Position numbers and translations under genes: made by a program
Origin: Hyphomicrobium_B sp001006785
Lineage (GTDB): Bacteria > Pseudomonadota > Alphaproteobacteria > Rhizobiales > Hyphomicrobiaceae
DNA: 64,000 bases
NCBI RefSeq assembly: GCF_001006785.1
Contig: NZ_CDHO01000003.1
Coordinates: 930,001-994,000, forward strand
Direction: 5' to 3'
In this document: in pieces, positions 32,812-41,591 of the stretch
Position numbering within the stretch: the stretch's first letter is position 1
Layout of the letters: every line of letters begins with the position of its first letter
The notes under the pieces: model-generated
Databases searched by the model: none
What the model saw: the letters and a program-made list of their open reading frames with translations, nothing else
What the model was told of the DNA's origin: nothing

Positions 32812-35800
32812 TCAGCCCTTCTTTTCACGAATGAGGTTGGCGATGAACTTCGCGATCTCCGCCGGCGTGCCGGTCAGCATCTCGGCTTTCGACTGCTCGG
32901 GGATGTACATGCGCTTGACGACATAGCCGCCGCTACCGTCGACGACGCCGGCGCCGCTGACGACGACGAGCGGCTTCTGCTTCGCCTGCTTGACCATCTT
33001 CATGGTCGCGAAGCGCGGCGTGTTGATGCCGGTCTGGATGGCGACGACGGCCGGCGCCTTGAGATCGAAGTTGTGCCGGAGGCCGCCTTCGAGTTCGCGC
33101 GCGAGCTTCAGCGGACCCTTGCCGTCCCACTCGAAGCCGACGACGACAGCGGCATGCGGCAGGCCGAGAATGCGTGCGAGCGCGGTACCGGTGGCGCCGT
33201 GCGCCTGGTCGCCCGACTGCACGCCCGAGAACACGAGATCGGGATCTTCCGCCTTCGCGACGCCGGCGATGGCGCGCGCGATGGTGATCGGATCGGCGTT
33301 GGCGAGCGAGTCGTCCCAGATCCGCACCGCCCGGTGCGCGCCTTTAGCGAGCGCCTTGAGCAGCGACGCATCGGCATCGCCGTCGCCGACGGTGACGGCC
33401 ACGACTTCGCCGCCGCCCTGCTTCTCGACGCAGCGGAGCGCTTCCTCGAGCGCCGCGTCGTCCCACTCGTTCAAGGAGAACTCCATGAACTCGCGGCGCA
33501 CGTCGCGGCCGTCGGCGGTGAAGCCGTATTCGTCACCGAGCTTGGCGACGTTCTTGATGGTGACGAGAATGCGCAGGCCGGTCTTCGGCGGCGCCTGATA
33601 GTCGGCGAACGTCGCCGGCGTGACGGGCTTCAGTCCGTCCCACGAGACCGGCGTCAGCTTCTGTTCGACGGCCGGTGCCGCGGGTGCCGCGGCAGGTGCA
33701 GCATCCGGCGCCTTCGCTTCCGGTGCAGGTGCTACTTCGGCGGGAGCTTGCGTTGGTGCAGCTGGTGTCGCCGGAGCCTGCTCCGCAACGGCGGCCGGAG
33801 CTGCAGCGAGCGCCACGGGGGCGGCCGCCACCGGCAGGCTCGCGAGCCGCGCCGAGATCACGGCGTCGAGCTTCGTCGCCACCGCATCCGAGATGTGCGT
33901 TGCGATCGCGGCGACGAGGCGGTCGGCGAGCGGCGGCAGATCCTTGAGGTTGAGCGACTTCAGCTCGATGGCTTCCGCGACCAGCTCGGCCAGATCCTGG
34001 ACGACGAAATCCTTCTCGTGCCCGCCGGTCTTTCGAGCATCCTCAAACATGGTCAGGTCCTTTGGACAGCAAGTGACGAAGATATCGATGTTGAGCGCCG
34101 CCGCTTCGTGCACGCGGTTCTCGGAGGGCTTCTGCGTGCCCTGCGTATCGGGGATCCAGATGCGTCCGCCGCCGGCGCCGCAGCAGAACGAGTTGTCGCG
34201 ATTGCGCGGCATCTCGATCAGCTCGCAGCCGATCAGCTCCAGCACCTTGCGCGGCGCGTCGTAGCCGCCGTTCAGGCGCCCGAGATGGCACGGGTCATGG
34301 AACGTGACGCGCTTGTTGAGCGGCTTTTTGACTTTGAGGCGGCCGCTGGTCAGAAGGTCGGCGAGCACGCTCGAATAGTGCTCGATCGGCGCGACCTCAC
34401 CGAAGGCCGGGTATTCGTTCTTGATCGTGTTGTAGCTGTGCGGATCGGTGGTGATGATGCGCTGGAACGGCTTCGCGCCCTGCATCTGCTCGATGTTGTG
34501 GCTCGCGAGTTCCTCGTAAAGGCCCTCTTCGCCGACGCGGCGCACGTCGTTACCCGCCGTCTTCTCGCCCTCGTGCAGCAGTGCGAAGTCTTCGCGTGCG
34601 GCTTTGAGGAGCCGCGCCACCGTCTGGCTGACCTTCTGGTTGCGCGGATCGAAGGAGGCGAAGTCGCCGACGAACCACAGCGTCGGGGCGGCATCCTCGC
34701 GGATGTCCTTGACGCGGAACTCGAGCGCCTTCGTCCATTGCGAGCGCTTGCGCGAGTTCTCGCCGAAGCTGTTGCCGGTGTCGCCGATCTGCACGATCGT
34801 GTTGCGCAGCAAGGGGTCCATCGTGCCCTGCTCGACGAGATGCCGACGCATGCGCACGATGAGGGACGGATGTTCGATGCCGACCGGGCAGATCTCCTGG
34901 CAGGCGCCGCAGGTGCGGCAGGCCCAGAGCGTCTCCGGCGCGATGACGCCGCCGACGAGATCGAGCGCCGGCGACGAGCAGCCCTTGGCCTCGTCGTTGT
35001 AGGCGCGCAGATCGAGAATGAAGTCGCGCGGGCTGAGCGGATATCCGGCCGTCCGCGCCGGACAGGCTTCATGACAACGGCCGCACTTGGTGCAGGCGTC
35101 GAGATGCAGCATGTCCTTCCAGGTGAAGTCCTCGATCGCGGAAATGCCGGCCTTCTCGGCGTCCTTGGGCTCGCCCGGCAACAGCGCCAGCGGCTGCTTG
35201 TTGCGGAAGATCAGCGATCCGACGGCGGCAATGATGTGCTTGGCCTTGTACCACGGGATCGCGGCCGTGAACGTCAGTGCCAGGATGCCGTGCATCCACC
35301 AGTTCGTATGCCGGATCGCCGCCGCCGTTTCTTCCGTCACGCCGGCGCCGGTCAGCACCTTCGACAGCGCGAGGCCCACCGGCGACCACGCCGCCCACGC
35401 CGGCTTGTCGATGATGAGGCCGCAGGCTTCCTGCAGGAAGCCCGAGCATTCGATGAGCAGCAGCGAGACGACGAAGACCCAGTCCTCGATGCGCCAGCCT
35501 TCGGCGACGGCGCGCAGCTCCGTCTCGCCGCGATAGTTGCGCACGTAGTCGAGCTTCTTGGGCTTGATGAGCGCCCGGCGCACGATCATGTAGACGAGGC
35601 CGATGATCAGGGACAGATGTCCGAGATCGAGCAGCAGGCTCATGATCAGATAGAACTTGCCCTTGACGAACGTGATGCCCGTCAGCGGCTTCAGAAGATC
35701 GACCTCGATGAAATAGAGCGTCGTCGCGATGGCGCCGAACAGATAGCCGTAGAAGATGCCCTTGTGCGCGAGGCCCGCCCAGCGATCGCGCCGCCTGAGC

Positions 35801-36003
35801 GTGCGATGCGAGAAGATGTCCTTCAGCCCACGGACGACGCGGTCATAAAGCTCGAGCGGCTCGACCAGCGACTTGCCGCGCGCATACTTCGCGATGTGCG
35901 CATACGCCCCGTACAGGAACACCGCCATCGACAGCGTGCCGAGCATGTAGAACATGATCAGCTGCTGCGTGTTGATGCCCCAAAATAGCTCGCGCGATTC
36001 CAC
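32812..36003 (-). CDS. Membrane Fe-S quinone oxidoreductase fused to ETF beta subunit
   Basis: A 1063-residue fusion. Residues 1-265 form a membrane domain with several hydrophobic helices of the NarI/nitrate-reductase-gamma type. Two [4Fe-4S] motifs follow (CTKCGRCHEAC 304-314 and CRTCGACQEIC 362-372), then two CCG domains as in HdrD/GlpC (HDPCH 569-573, SFCCGAGGG 606-612, TCCP 644-647). A linker of about 60 residues rich in Ala and Pro (725-785) leads to a complete EtfB domain (about 806-1063, RILVTIKNVA, DEALR-like region, SGDQAHGATG). The first part resembles the Fe-S protein often encoded beside etfAB and proposed to reduce quinone. Fusing it to EtfB would place ETF permanently at the membrane. 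The gene continues into etfA. Confidence 0.9.
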   Translation of the reverse strand: MESRELFWGINTQQLIMFYMLGTLSMAVFLYGAYAHIAKYARGKSLVEPLELYDRVVRGLKDIFSHRTLRRRDRWAGLAHKGIFYGYLFGAIATTLYFIEVDLLKPLTGITFVKGKFYLIMSLLLDLGHLSLIIGLVYMIVRRALIKPKKLDYVRNYRGETELRAVAEGWRIEDWVFVVSLLLIECSGFLQEACGLIIDKPAWAAWSPVGLALSKVLTGAGVTEETAAAIRHTNWWMHGILALTFTAAIPWYKAKHIIAAVGSLIFRNKQPLALLPGEPKDAEKAGISAIEDFTWKDMLHLDACTKCGRCHEACPARTAGYPLSPRDFILDLRAYNDEAKGCSSPALDLVGGVIAPETLWACRTCGACQEICPVGIEHPSLIVRMRRHLVEQGTMDPLLRNTIVQIGDTGNSFGENSRKRSQWTKALEFRVKDIREDAAPTLWFVGDFASFDPRNQKVSQTVARLLKAAREDFALLHEGEKTAGNDVRRVGEEGLYEELASHNIEQMQGAKPFQRIITTDPHSYNTIKNEYPAFGEVAPIEHYSSVLADLLTSGRLKVKKPLNKRVTFHDPCHLGRLNGGYDAPRKVLELIGCELIEMPRNRDNSFCCGAGGGRIWIPDTQGTQKPSENRVHEAAALNIDIFVTCCPKDLTMFEDARKTGGHEKDFVVQDLAELVAEAIELKSLNLKDLPPLADRLVAAIATHISDAVATKLDAVISARLASLPVAAAPVALAAAPAAVAEQAPATPAAPTQAPAEVAPAPEAKAPDAAPAAAPAAPAVEQKLTPVSWDGLKPVTPATFADYQAPPKTGLRILVTIKNVAKLGDEYGFTADGRDVRREFMEFSLNEWDDAALEEALRCVEKQGGGEVVAVTVGDGDADASLLKALAKGAHRAVRIWDDSLANADPITIARAIAGVAKAEDPDLVFSGVQSGDQAHGATGTALARILGLPHAAVVVGFEWDGKGPLKLARELEGGLRHNFDLKAPAVVAIQTGINTPRFATMKMVKQAKQKPLVVVSGAGVVDGSGGYVVKRMYIPEQSKAEMLTGTPAEIAKFIANLIREKKG

Positions 36004-36202
36004 CGATTTATCCTCTTTGGCCTGGCGCCGTCAGCAGCTCGTCTCTGGCTGCGCCGGACGCCATCGGCCCTTGCGATATCGTTATCGCGCCGCCGGACCT
36101 CCTCCGATCAAGGCGCGAACGACACCTGCCGGCAAATGGCGCGGATGCCCGCGCCACGCCAATCGTCGTGATTTTTCTTTGTTGTTTGTTCGGAAACGAA
36201 AG

Positions 36203-36228
36203 GCCGCTCCATCTCGCGATGGAGCGGC
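36203..36228 (-). terminator. Terminator after the dmd-cupin operon
   Basis: A perfect 10-bp stem (GCCGCTCCAT and complement) with a 6-base loop, 8 bases after the cupin stop on the leftward strand. It is followed on that strand by CTTTCGTTT. A good intrinsic terminator separating this operon from the oxidoreductase-EtfB gene. Confidence 0.7.
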
Positions 36229-36236
36229 ACAGCACA

Positions 36237-36596
36237 TCACGCGATGCGGATGGCGAAGATCTTTCGGATCGTTGCTTCCGTCTTCCAGGTACCGACGAAA
36301 CCGGCGTCGATCTGGAAGCTGTCGCCGGCCGAGAACTGCGCCGTCTTGCCGGTGCCGTCTTCCGTCAGCGTGACTTTGCCTTCAAACAGATGAATCAATT
36401 CGTCGGCCTTGTAGGTGACGTGATAGGTGCCGGGCTGTGCTTCCCAGAAACCGGTCAAAAACTTGCCGTCGGCGGTTTTGTTTTCGATCCACGTCTTCAT
36501 CGAAGGTGTGCCGGAGACCGGCTTCCAACCGTCGAGGTCGGCAGTGATCGGCGTTGATTTCGGTGCTGTGTATTTTCCGAATGCTGTGATGGTCAT
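36237..36596 (-). CDS. Small cupin-domain protein
   Basis: A 119-residue single-domain cupin of the DUF861/EutQ-like type. The strand pattern GTYHVTYKADELIHLFEGKVTLTEDG, then GDSFQIDAGFVGTWKT is clear. The usual metal-binding His set is incomplete (one His in ELIHLFEG), so metal binding is doubtful. I start it at the ATG at 36596, with AGGAAT about 7 bases upstream; the longer frame to 36839 overlaps dmd out of frame. It follows dmd by 55 bases and probably shares its transcript, suggesting a role in methylamine metabolism or in detoxifying formaldehyde. Confidence 0.75.
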   Translation of the reverse strand: MTITAFGKYTAPKSTPITADLDGWKPVSGTPSMKTWIENKTADGKFLTGFWEAQPGTYHVTYKADELIHLFEGKVTLTEDGTGKTAQFSAGDSFQIDAGFVGTWKTEATIRKIFAIRIA

Positions 36597-36651
36597 TGGA
36601 CTATTCCTAATGTGTTGACACGATGGAGTATGCACCAAGAAAGGAGTGGCG

Positions 36652-38862
36652 CTAGACGCGCCACACCAGATCCGGATTCTCGTCCGGGTTGTACGCCGTG
36701 CCCCAGGCGCGTTGCTCGCGCTTGTATGGTTTCTGATGCTGCGGATCGGCATCTTCGATCTCACGTGCCAGCCGATGCCCATCGAACGTCGCGTCCGCGA
36801 TGATACGGGGCGACTCGGCATCGCCGATGACGAAGACATTGCTGATGCCGTTCGCTTCCCACTCGCTCTTCCGCGCCTTGAGCTGACGATAGAGCGTATC
36901 CTCGGACCGGCGCGACGTGACGAGGATCACGGTATCGCACTCGTGCCATTCGTGACTGGAGTTCTCGTTGCGCGGCAGCTGCCCGGCACCCTTGTAAGAG
37001 CGCTTGTAGCCTTCACCCCAGATGTTGAAGAGTTCGACGCGACCCTGTTCGACGCGCGAGCAACCCGTCTCGCCCAGAACCTTGATGCCGAGTTCGTGGA
37101 TGAGACGCTGCATGTTCGCGCCCTCGAGCGTGTACTCCATGTAGGCGCCGAGACCGCACACCGTCGCAACCGTTACGTCGTGACCGGCGCGGGCGAACTT
37201 CTCCGCAAGGCTTGGCGCCGTGTAGTACGGATCGTAGTTGATGATCATCACGCGCTTGCCGACAGCCTTCTTGCCCTCGTACACCTGTTCGGGTGTCAGG
37301 ACGTGCGGCAGGCTCGCATCGGCGCCGGGGATCGGCTCGTGCGTGCGGTGATTGACGCCCGTGGTGCTCCACTTCGCGCCCGTCGCAATGACGACGCGCG
37401 ACGCGCCATACTGCAGAATGTCATCGGCAGTCATCGGCTTCTGCTTGAGCGCGATCTGGCACTCGGGGTTCTTCTTGAGGAGCTTTTCGAGCTGCGTCTG
37501 GCGATAGTCGCGATGGAAGCTCCACTCGCCGAGACCCGGCAGCGTGGCGACGTCGTTGACATAACCGCCGGTCTTTTCCCGCGTATCGACAAGATGCACG
37601 GTGTAGCCGCGTTCCATGAGCACACGGGCGCATTCCGATCCGGCAGGGCCGGCGCCGACGATCAGGACGTCGTGATCCGACTTCTTCGGTTCGAACTTCT
37701 CCGGATGCCAGCCGCGGCGATACTCTTCGCCGGCCGTCGCATTCTGCGTGCAGATGAACGGCACGCCGCCCATTTCCCAGCGCGAGATGCAGACGTTGCA
37801 GCCGATGCAGGTGCGGATGTCGTCGACGCGACCCTCGTCGATCTTCCGTGGCAGCCACGGATCGGCGATCGACGGACGCGCCGCACCGATGATGTCGATG
37901 ATGCCTGCCTTGATGACCTGCAGCATCTTTTCCGGATCATAGTAGCGGCCGACGCCGACGACCGGCTTGTTGGTCGCCTGCTTGATATGGCGGATCCAGT
38001 CGTTTTCGTGCGCAATCGGATAGAAGCGCGAGGGACCCGCGTCTTCACCCCACTCGGCGATGTCGCCGATGTTGACGTCCCAGAGGTCGAGATACGGCGA
38101 AGCAAGCTCGATGAAGCGCAGGCCGTCCTCGGTCAGCTCGACGCCCTTCGTTCCATAGAGGGTGTCGGTCGCGCAGCGCGTGACAAGCGCCACGTCATCG
38201 TTGACGGCCCGGCGGATCTTCTCGAGCGTCTCGATCCAGAAGCGAGCGCGGTTATCGAAGCTGCCGCCGTATTTGTCGGTGCGCCGGTTGTAGTAAGGGT
38301 TGAGCCACTGCATCGGGCCATAGGCGTGAGCGCCGTAGACGTTCACGAGGTCGAAGCCGGTATCGCGGGCGCGCAGTGCCGCGTCCACATACTGCTGCTG
38401 CAGGCGCTCGAGTTCGTCGATGTCGGCTTCATGATTGTAGGTGAAGCCGGGGCAGCCCGGAACGGTTGCGAATTCGGAGTTGTACTGGCTCGGGCCACGC
38501 GAAATCGTGCGCGATTCAATGGCCGGCGCGTGCGGTCCGCCGTAGAAAAGTTCGCAGCCTGCGAGCGAGCCGTGGCTGTGCACGTGGTCGACCATGGCGC
38601 GCAGGTTGCGCATGTCGCCCTGGTCCCAGATACGGGCCGTGATGCGCAGCGTGTCGTCGCATTCCGGATGGATCGAGCACTGCTCGGTGTTGACGGCGCC
38701 CCAGCCGCCTTCGGCCTTGATGCCGCGATGAGCCATGTTCATGCCGGGCGAGTTCGTTCCCGCGCCGTTGCAGTGAGGCACCTGATAGAAGCGATTGCGT
38801 ATCGTTTTAGAGCCGAGCTTCAGAGGCGTGAAGAGGATGTCGAAGCGAGGATCTCTTGCCAT
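36652..38862 (-). CDS. dmd: Dimethylamine dehydrogenase
   Basis: A 736-residue Fe-S flavoprotein of the trimethylamine/dimethylamine dehydrogenase family. It has an Old-Yellow-Enzyme-type TIM barrel (1-380) with Cys31 in PHCNGAG for covalent 6-S-cysteinyl FMN. The [4Fe-4S] cysteines are at 352, 355, 358 and 371 (CIGCNVCISRWE...IC), and an ADP-binding domain starts at VLIVGAGPAGSE. At the three pocket positions that separate the two enzymes it has Gln61, Thr75 and Phe106 (Tyr60, Ser74, Trp105 in trimethylamine dehydrogenase, numbered without Met). These are the dimethylamine-type residues. It oxidises dimethylamine to methylamine and formaldehyde, giving electrons to ETF. The start ATG follows AAGGAG at 9 bases. 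Confidence 0.93.
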   Translation of the reverse strand: MARDPRFDILFTPLKLGSKTIRNRFYQVPHCNGAGTNSPGMNMAHRGIKAEGGWGAVNTEQCSIHPECDDTLRITARIWDQGDMRNLRAMVDHVHSHGSLAGCELFYGGPHAPAIESRTISRGPSQYNSEFATVPGCPGFTYNHEADIDELERLQQQYVDAALRARDTGFDLVNVYGAHAYGPMQWLNPYYNRRTDKYGGSFDNRARFWIETLEKIRRAVNDDVALVTRCATDTLYGTKGVELTEDGLRFIELASPYLDLWDVNIGDIAEWGEDAGPSRFYPIAHENDWIRHIKQATNKPVVGVGRYYDPEKMLQVIKAGIIDIIGAARPSIADPWLPRKIDEGRVDDIRTCIGCNVCISRWEMGGVPFICTQNATAGEEYRRGWHPEKFEPKKSDHDVLIVGAGPAGSECARVLMERGYTVHLVDTREKTGGYVNDVATLPGLGEWSFHRDYRQTQLEKLLKKNPECQIALKQKPMTADDILQYGASRVVIATGAKWSTTGVNHRTHEPIPGADASLPHVLTPEQVYEGKKAVGKRVMIINYDPYYTAPSLAEKFARAGHDVTVATVCGLGAYMEYTLEGANMQRLIHELGIKVLGETGCSRVEQGRVELFNIWGEGYKRSYKGAGQLPRNENSSHEWHECDTVILVTSRRSEDTLYRQLKARKSEWEANGISNVFVIGDAESPRIIADATFDGHRLAREIEDADPQHQKPYKREQRAWGTAYNPDENPDLVWRV

Positions 38863-38872
38863 TTTTTAGGAC

Positions 38873-38898
38873 TCCTTGGTTCTCCCGAGAACCAAGGA
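38873..38898 (-). promoter_or_regulatory. Hairpin containing the dmd ribosome-binding site
   Basis: A 12-bp perfect inverted repeat with a 2-base centre (arms 38,873-38,884 and 38,887-38,898). On the mRNA the 3' arm includes most of the AAGGAG Shine-Dalgarno of dmd (38,872-38,877), which pairs with a TCCTT in the 5' arm. It can be either an RNA hairpin that hides the ribosome-binding site or a palindromic DNA operator. Confidence 0.7.
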
Positions 38899-39127
38899 TT
38901 GGCTATGGCGCGATGCCTCCCGTCTATTGTCACGACCGATTACTCCTTAGGAGGTAGATTTCTGCTGCACATGCGAAGCGCCGCCAGTTTCGGTCAACTC
39001 ACAGGATAACCGTTGCTCTGGGCCTAAACAAGCGCTCGGACAGTGAGTCCAGTAGCCAGATGAAACGGTCCCTCATGGCGTATGTGCGCTATGGTCACAG
39101 ACAGCTTACGAGCACGCCTGCCGCAAC

Positions 39128-39144
39128 ATATCGCATTGCGATAT
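39128..39144. promoter_or_regulatory. Candidate operator palindrome upstream of dmd
   Basis: ATATCGCA-T-TGCGATAT, a perfect 8-bp palindrome with a 1-base centre, about 265 bases upstream of the dmd start. Odd-centred symmetrical sites of this size suit dimeric regulators of the GntR or TetR type. Which gene it controls is unknown. Confidence 0.45.
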
Positions 39145-39479
39145 AACAATTAGTGCAATACGGATATTCCGCGTAATGAATTACACGAATAGTCCATATA
39201 ATTAGGGGGGCTTAAGAGCGTTTGACCGAAAACAACGATAGGAAAAGAAATTTTATATACAATGCACTCGGATCTAGCTGCAAATTTCTGAAAGCGGCCC
39301 ATTTGAGCGGTCGGACATATACGGCCACTCGCCGCGACGAGCAGAAAATCGAGAAATAATAAAGTTAGCCAAGTGCACTACCCTTTTCAGACATCTTGAC
39401 TGGCAACGCGATGAAATGCACATCGAGCCTAGTCGGATGGCGCTCAAACCACCCGGGGGGAGGGGAGATTTCGCCTGAT

Positions 39480-40250
39480 ATGTCCAGACTGCCTATATCG
39501 TGCTTCATTATTGCTCAAAACGAGGCTGATCGCATTGTCAGAACAATTCGGTCGGTTGAACCATGGGTTGATGAAGTCGTGGTCGTCGACAGCGGCAGCA
39601 CCGACGATACGGTGTCTGTTGCCCAGGGTGCGCACGCACGCGTAATTTCACAGACGTGGCTTGGCTTTGGCAGGCAAAAACGATTCGCCGAAGAGCAGTG
39701 CCATCACGACTGGGTATTGAACCTGGACGCCGACGAAGTCGTCTCCCCAGAACTTCGTACGAAAATTACGGAACTATTCCGTTCGGGCGAGCCAGCGCGT
39801 GAGGCGTATGGCATGCCGATCCACGTCGTCTATCCGCAACGGAGCAAGCCGCGCATCTGGGCTCGGGACCATTGGTGCGTCAGGCTCTACAACCGCCAGG
39901 TCGTGCGCTTCAGAGACTCGCACGTTCATGACACTGTCGTGACAGACGGTCATGCTGTAGGCCGCCTCACTGCGCCCATCCACCATTTTTCAATCCGTTC
40001 GTTCGATCACATGAGGGCCAAACTGGACAGGCGCATGTCGCTTGCGGCCGAACACGCTTCGATCACCAGCCCGGCACTCACATTGGCGCGCCTCACGATC
40101 GAATTCCCACTGAACTTTTATAAGTACTACATCGTCAGGCGACACATCACCGGCGGCGTCATGGGCGTACGCTACGCGGCGCTGCAAGCCCGCTTCAGAG
40201 CAGCGAAAGTCTATCGTCTCTGGCGGCGTCACCGAAGGCCGCACGCGTAA
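39480..40250 (+). CDS. Glycosyltransferase family 2 (WaaE/KdtX-like)
   Basis: A 256-residue GT-A fold glycosyltransferase. It begins LPISCFIIAQNEADRIVRTIRSVEPWVDEVVVVDSGSTDDTV and has the metal-binding WVLNLDADE (DxD). The C-terminal part matches the WaaE/KdtX group, which adds sugars to LPS core. I start it at the ATG at 39480; 28 more residues in frame from 39396 look non-coding. First gene at this edge of the polysaccharide region. Confidence 0.85.
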   Translation: MSRLPISCFIIAQNEADRIVRTIRSVEPWVDEVVVVDSGSTDDTVSVAQGAHARVISQTWLGFGRQKRFAEEQCHHDWVLNLDADEVVSPELRTKITELFRSGEPAREAYGMPIHVVYPQRSKPRIWARDHWCVRLYNRQVVRFRDSHVHDTVVTDGHAVGRLTAPIHHFSIRSFDHMRAKLDRRMSLAAEHASITSPALTLARLTIEFPLNFYKYYIVRRHITGGVMGVRYAALQARFRAAKVYRLWRRHRRPHA

Positions 40251-40387
40251 CGAAACCAATAGGTACAAGCCTCACTCCACCAAGGTTCTCGTCGCAGTCG
40301 GCCGTTGGTACGCTTCCGAACATAACGCATCAGCTCACGTACCCGCTTTTCTGGAAAACTCGGGGACAAGCTCGAGTGCCGGCCTCG

Positions 40388-41458
40388 TCAACCCGCGAGA
40401 ACGCGTGCAATAGCTTCTGACGAGCGGCCGTCGCCATAGGGCTGCGCATCCTTGCCGGCACTGCCGATAGCCGCGAGAATGGCCTCCGCCACGTTGCTCG
40501 TCGCTGGCGAGACGAGCCTGTTCCAGCCAAGATCCACGAGTTCGACCCATTCCGTCTCGTCTCGCAGCGTCACGCAGGGTACGCGATAGAAGAACGCTTC
40601 TTTCTGGACGCCGCCCGAGTCTGTCGCGATCAAGCTCGCCTGCGATTCAAGCGCCACCATATCGAGATAGCCAACCGGCGGCACCGTGCGCACCTTATCG
40701 AAAGCGAGGCCCGCGGCCTTCATCCTCGCTTGAGTCCGCGGATGAAGGGGCAGCACCACCGGCAGTTTCGCCGCGACCGTTTCGAGTGCCGAAACGATGG
40801 CGGTGAGACGCGCCAAATCGTCGGTATTCTCCGCCCGATGAATGGTCGCGAGCACATAACCTTTCGGCACGATGCCGAGCTTCGTCAGGAGTTCGCCCCG
40901 GCGCGCAGCAACGTCGGCGAATTGCAGAGCCGCGTCATACATCACGTCGCCAACCGCAAAGATACGTTCCGCTGCAATGCCTTCCCGTTTCAGATTTTCG
41001 ACCGCGGTCTCAGTTGAGGCGAACAGGATGTCAGACAGCTGGTCGGCGACAATACGATTGATTTCCTCGGGCATGGCGCGATTGAACGAGCGCAAACCCG
41101 CCTCGACGTGCGCGACCGGTATATGCAGCTTCGCAGCAACGAGCGCGCCGGCAAGCGTCGAGTTGGTATCGCCGTAGATCAAGACGCGATCAGGCTTCAA
41201 CTCCTGCAACACCGGCTCTATTTGCTGAAGCATCGCGCCGGTCATCGCGCCATGACCTCCACCGTGAATGCCCAGGTGGTGATCCGGCGCGGCGATGCCG
41301 AGTTCTTCGAAGAAAACATCCGACATGCCCGCGTCGTGATGCTGCCCTGTATGAATCAAAACCTCGCGCACTGTACCCGTCGCCGCGAGCGCTTTGCTTA
41401 CCGGCGCAACCTTGATGAACTGCGGACGAGCGCCGACGATGGTAGCAATGGTTTTCAT
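40388..41458 (-). CDS. wbpI: UDP-sugar 2-epimerase, probably WbpI type
   Basis: A 356-residue non-hydrolysing UDP-GlcNAc 2-epimerase superfamily protein (VGARPQFIK, then HTGQHHDAGMSDVFFEELGI, HVEAGLRSFNRAMPEEINR and DSGGVQKEAF). The stretch IHGGGHGAMTGAML and the overall pattern are closer to WbpI, the 2-epimerase for UDP-GlcNAc3NAcA, than to WecB as I remember them. WbpA, B, E and D homologues in the same locus make WbpI the more likely role, giving UDP-ManNAc3NAcA. WecB (UDP-ManNAc) is the alternative. Confidence 0.8.
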   Translation of the reverse strand: MKTIATIVGARPQFIKVAPVSKALAATGTVREVLIHTGQHHDAGMSDVFFEELGIAAPDHHLGIHGGGHGAMTGAMLQQIEPVLQELKPDRVLIYGDTNSTLAGALVAAKLHIPVAHVEAGLRSFNRAMPEEINRIVADQLSDILFASTETAVENLKREGIAAERIFAVGDVMYDAALQFADVAARRGELLTKLGIVPKGYVLATIHRAENTDDLARLTAIVSALETVAAKLPVVLPLHPRTQARMKAAGLAFDKVRTVPPVGYLDMVALESQASLIATDSGGVQKEAFFYRVPCVTLRDETEWVELVDLGWNRLVSPATSNVAEAILAAIGSAGKDAQPYGDGRSSEAIARVLAG

Positions 41459-41591
41459 GATGTTGGTAGCTTCCTCGCGCGGTGCGCGGCCCGAACGGGC
41501 CCATGGATATAGAATGCGATAGGACTGCGATCGTCACTCTGAAATGACCGATCGCGATAAAGCCAGACTGCGCTTTTCACATTTGCGCGGC

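Larger units (their letters stand above)
38863..39479. other. Regulatory region upstream of dmd
   Basis: About 620 bases between dmd (leftward) and a glycosyltransferase gene (rightward). It holds the ribosome-binding-site hairpin and an upstream palindrome (39,128-39,144), both described separately. The part from 39,100 to 39,400 is AT-rich relative to the core, as expected for promoters. No coding sequence is supported; the open frame from 39,396 before the glycosyltransferase ATG is not conserved. Confidence 0.55.

Noticed and set aside
33073..35988. A 971-residue open frame on the plus strand opposite the oxidoreductase-EtfB gene
   Set aside because: It is antisense to a gene with clear conserved motifs, is rich in Arg, and shows no recognisable domains. 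Long shadow frames are expected in GC-rich DNA.
36646..39009. A 787-residue plus-strand open frame opposite dmd
   Set aside because: Antisense shadow of a well-supported enzyme gene, with no motif of its own.
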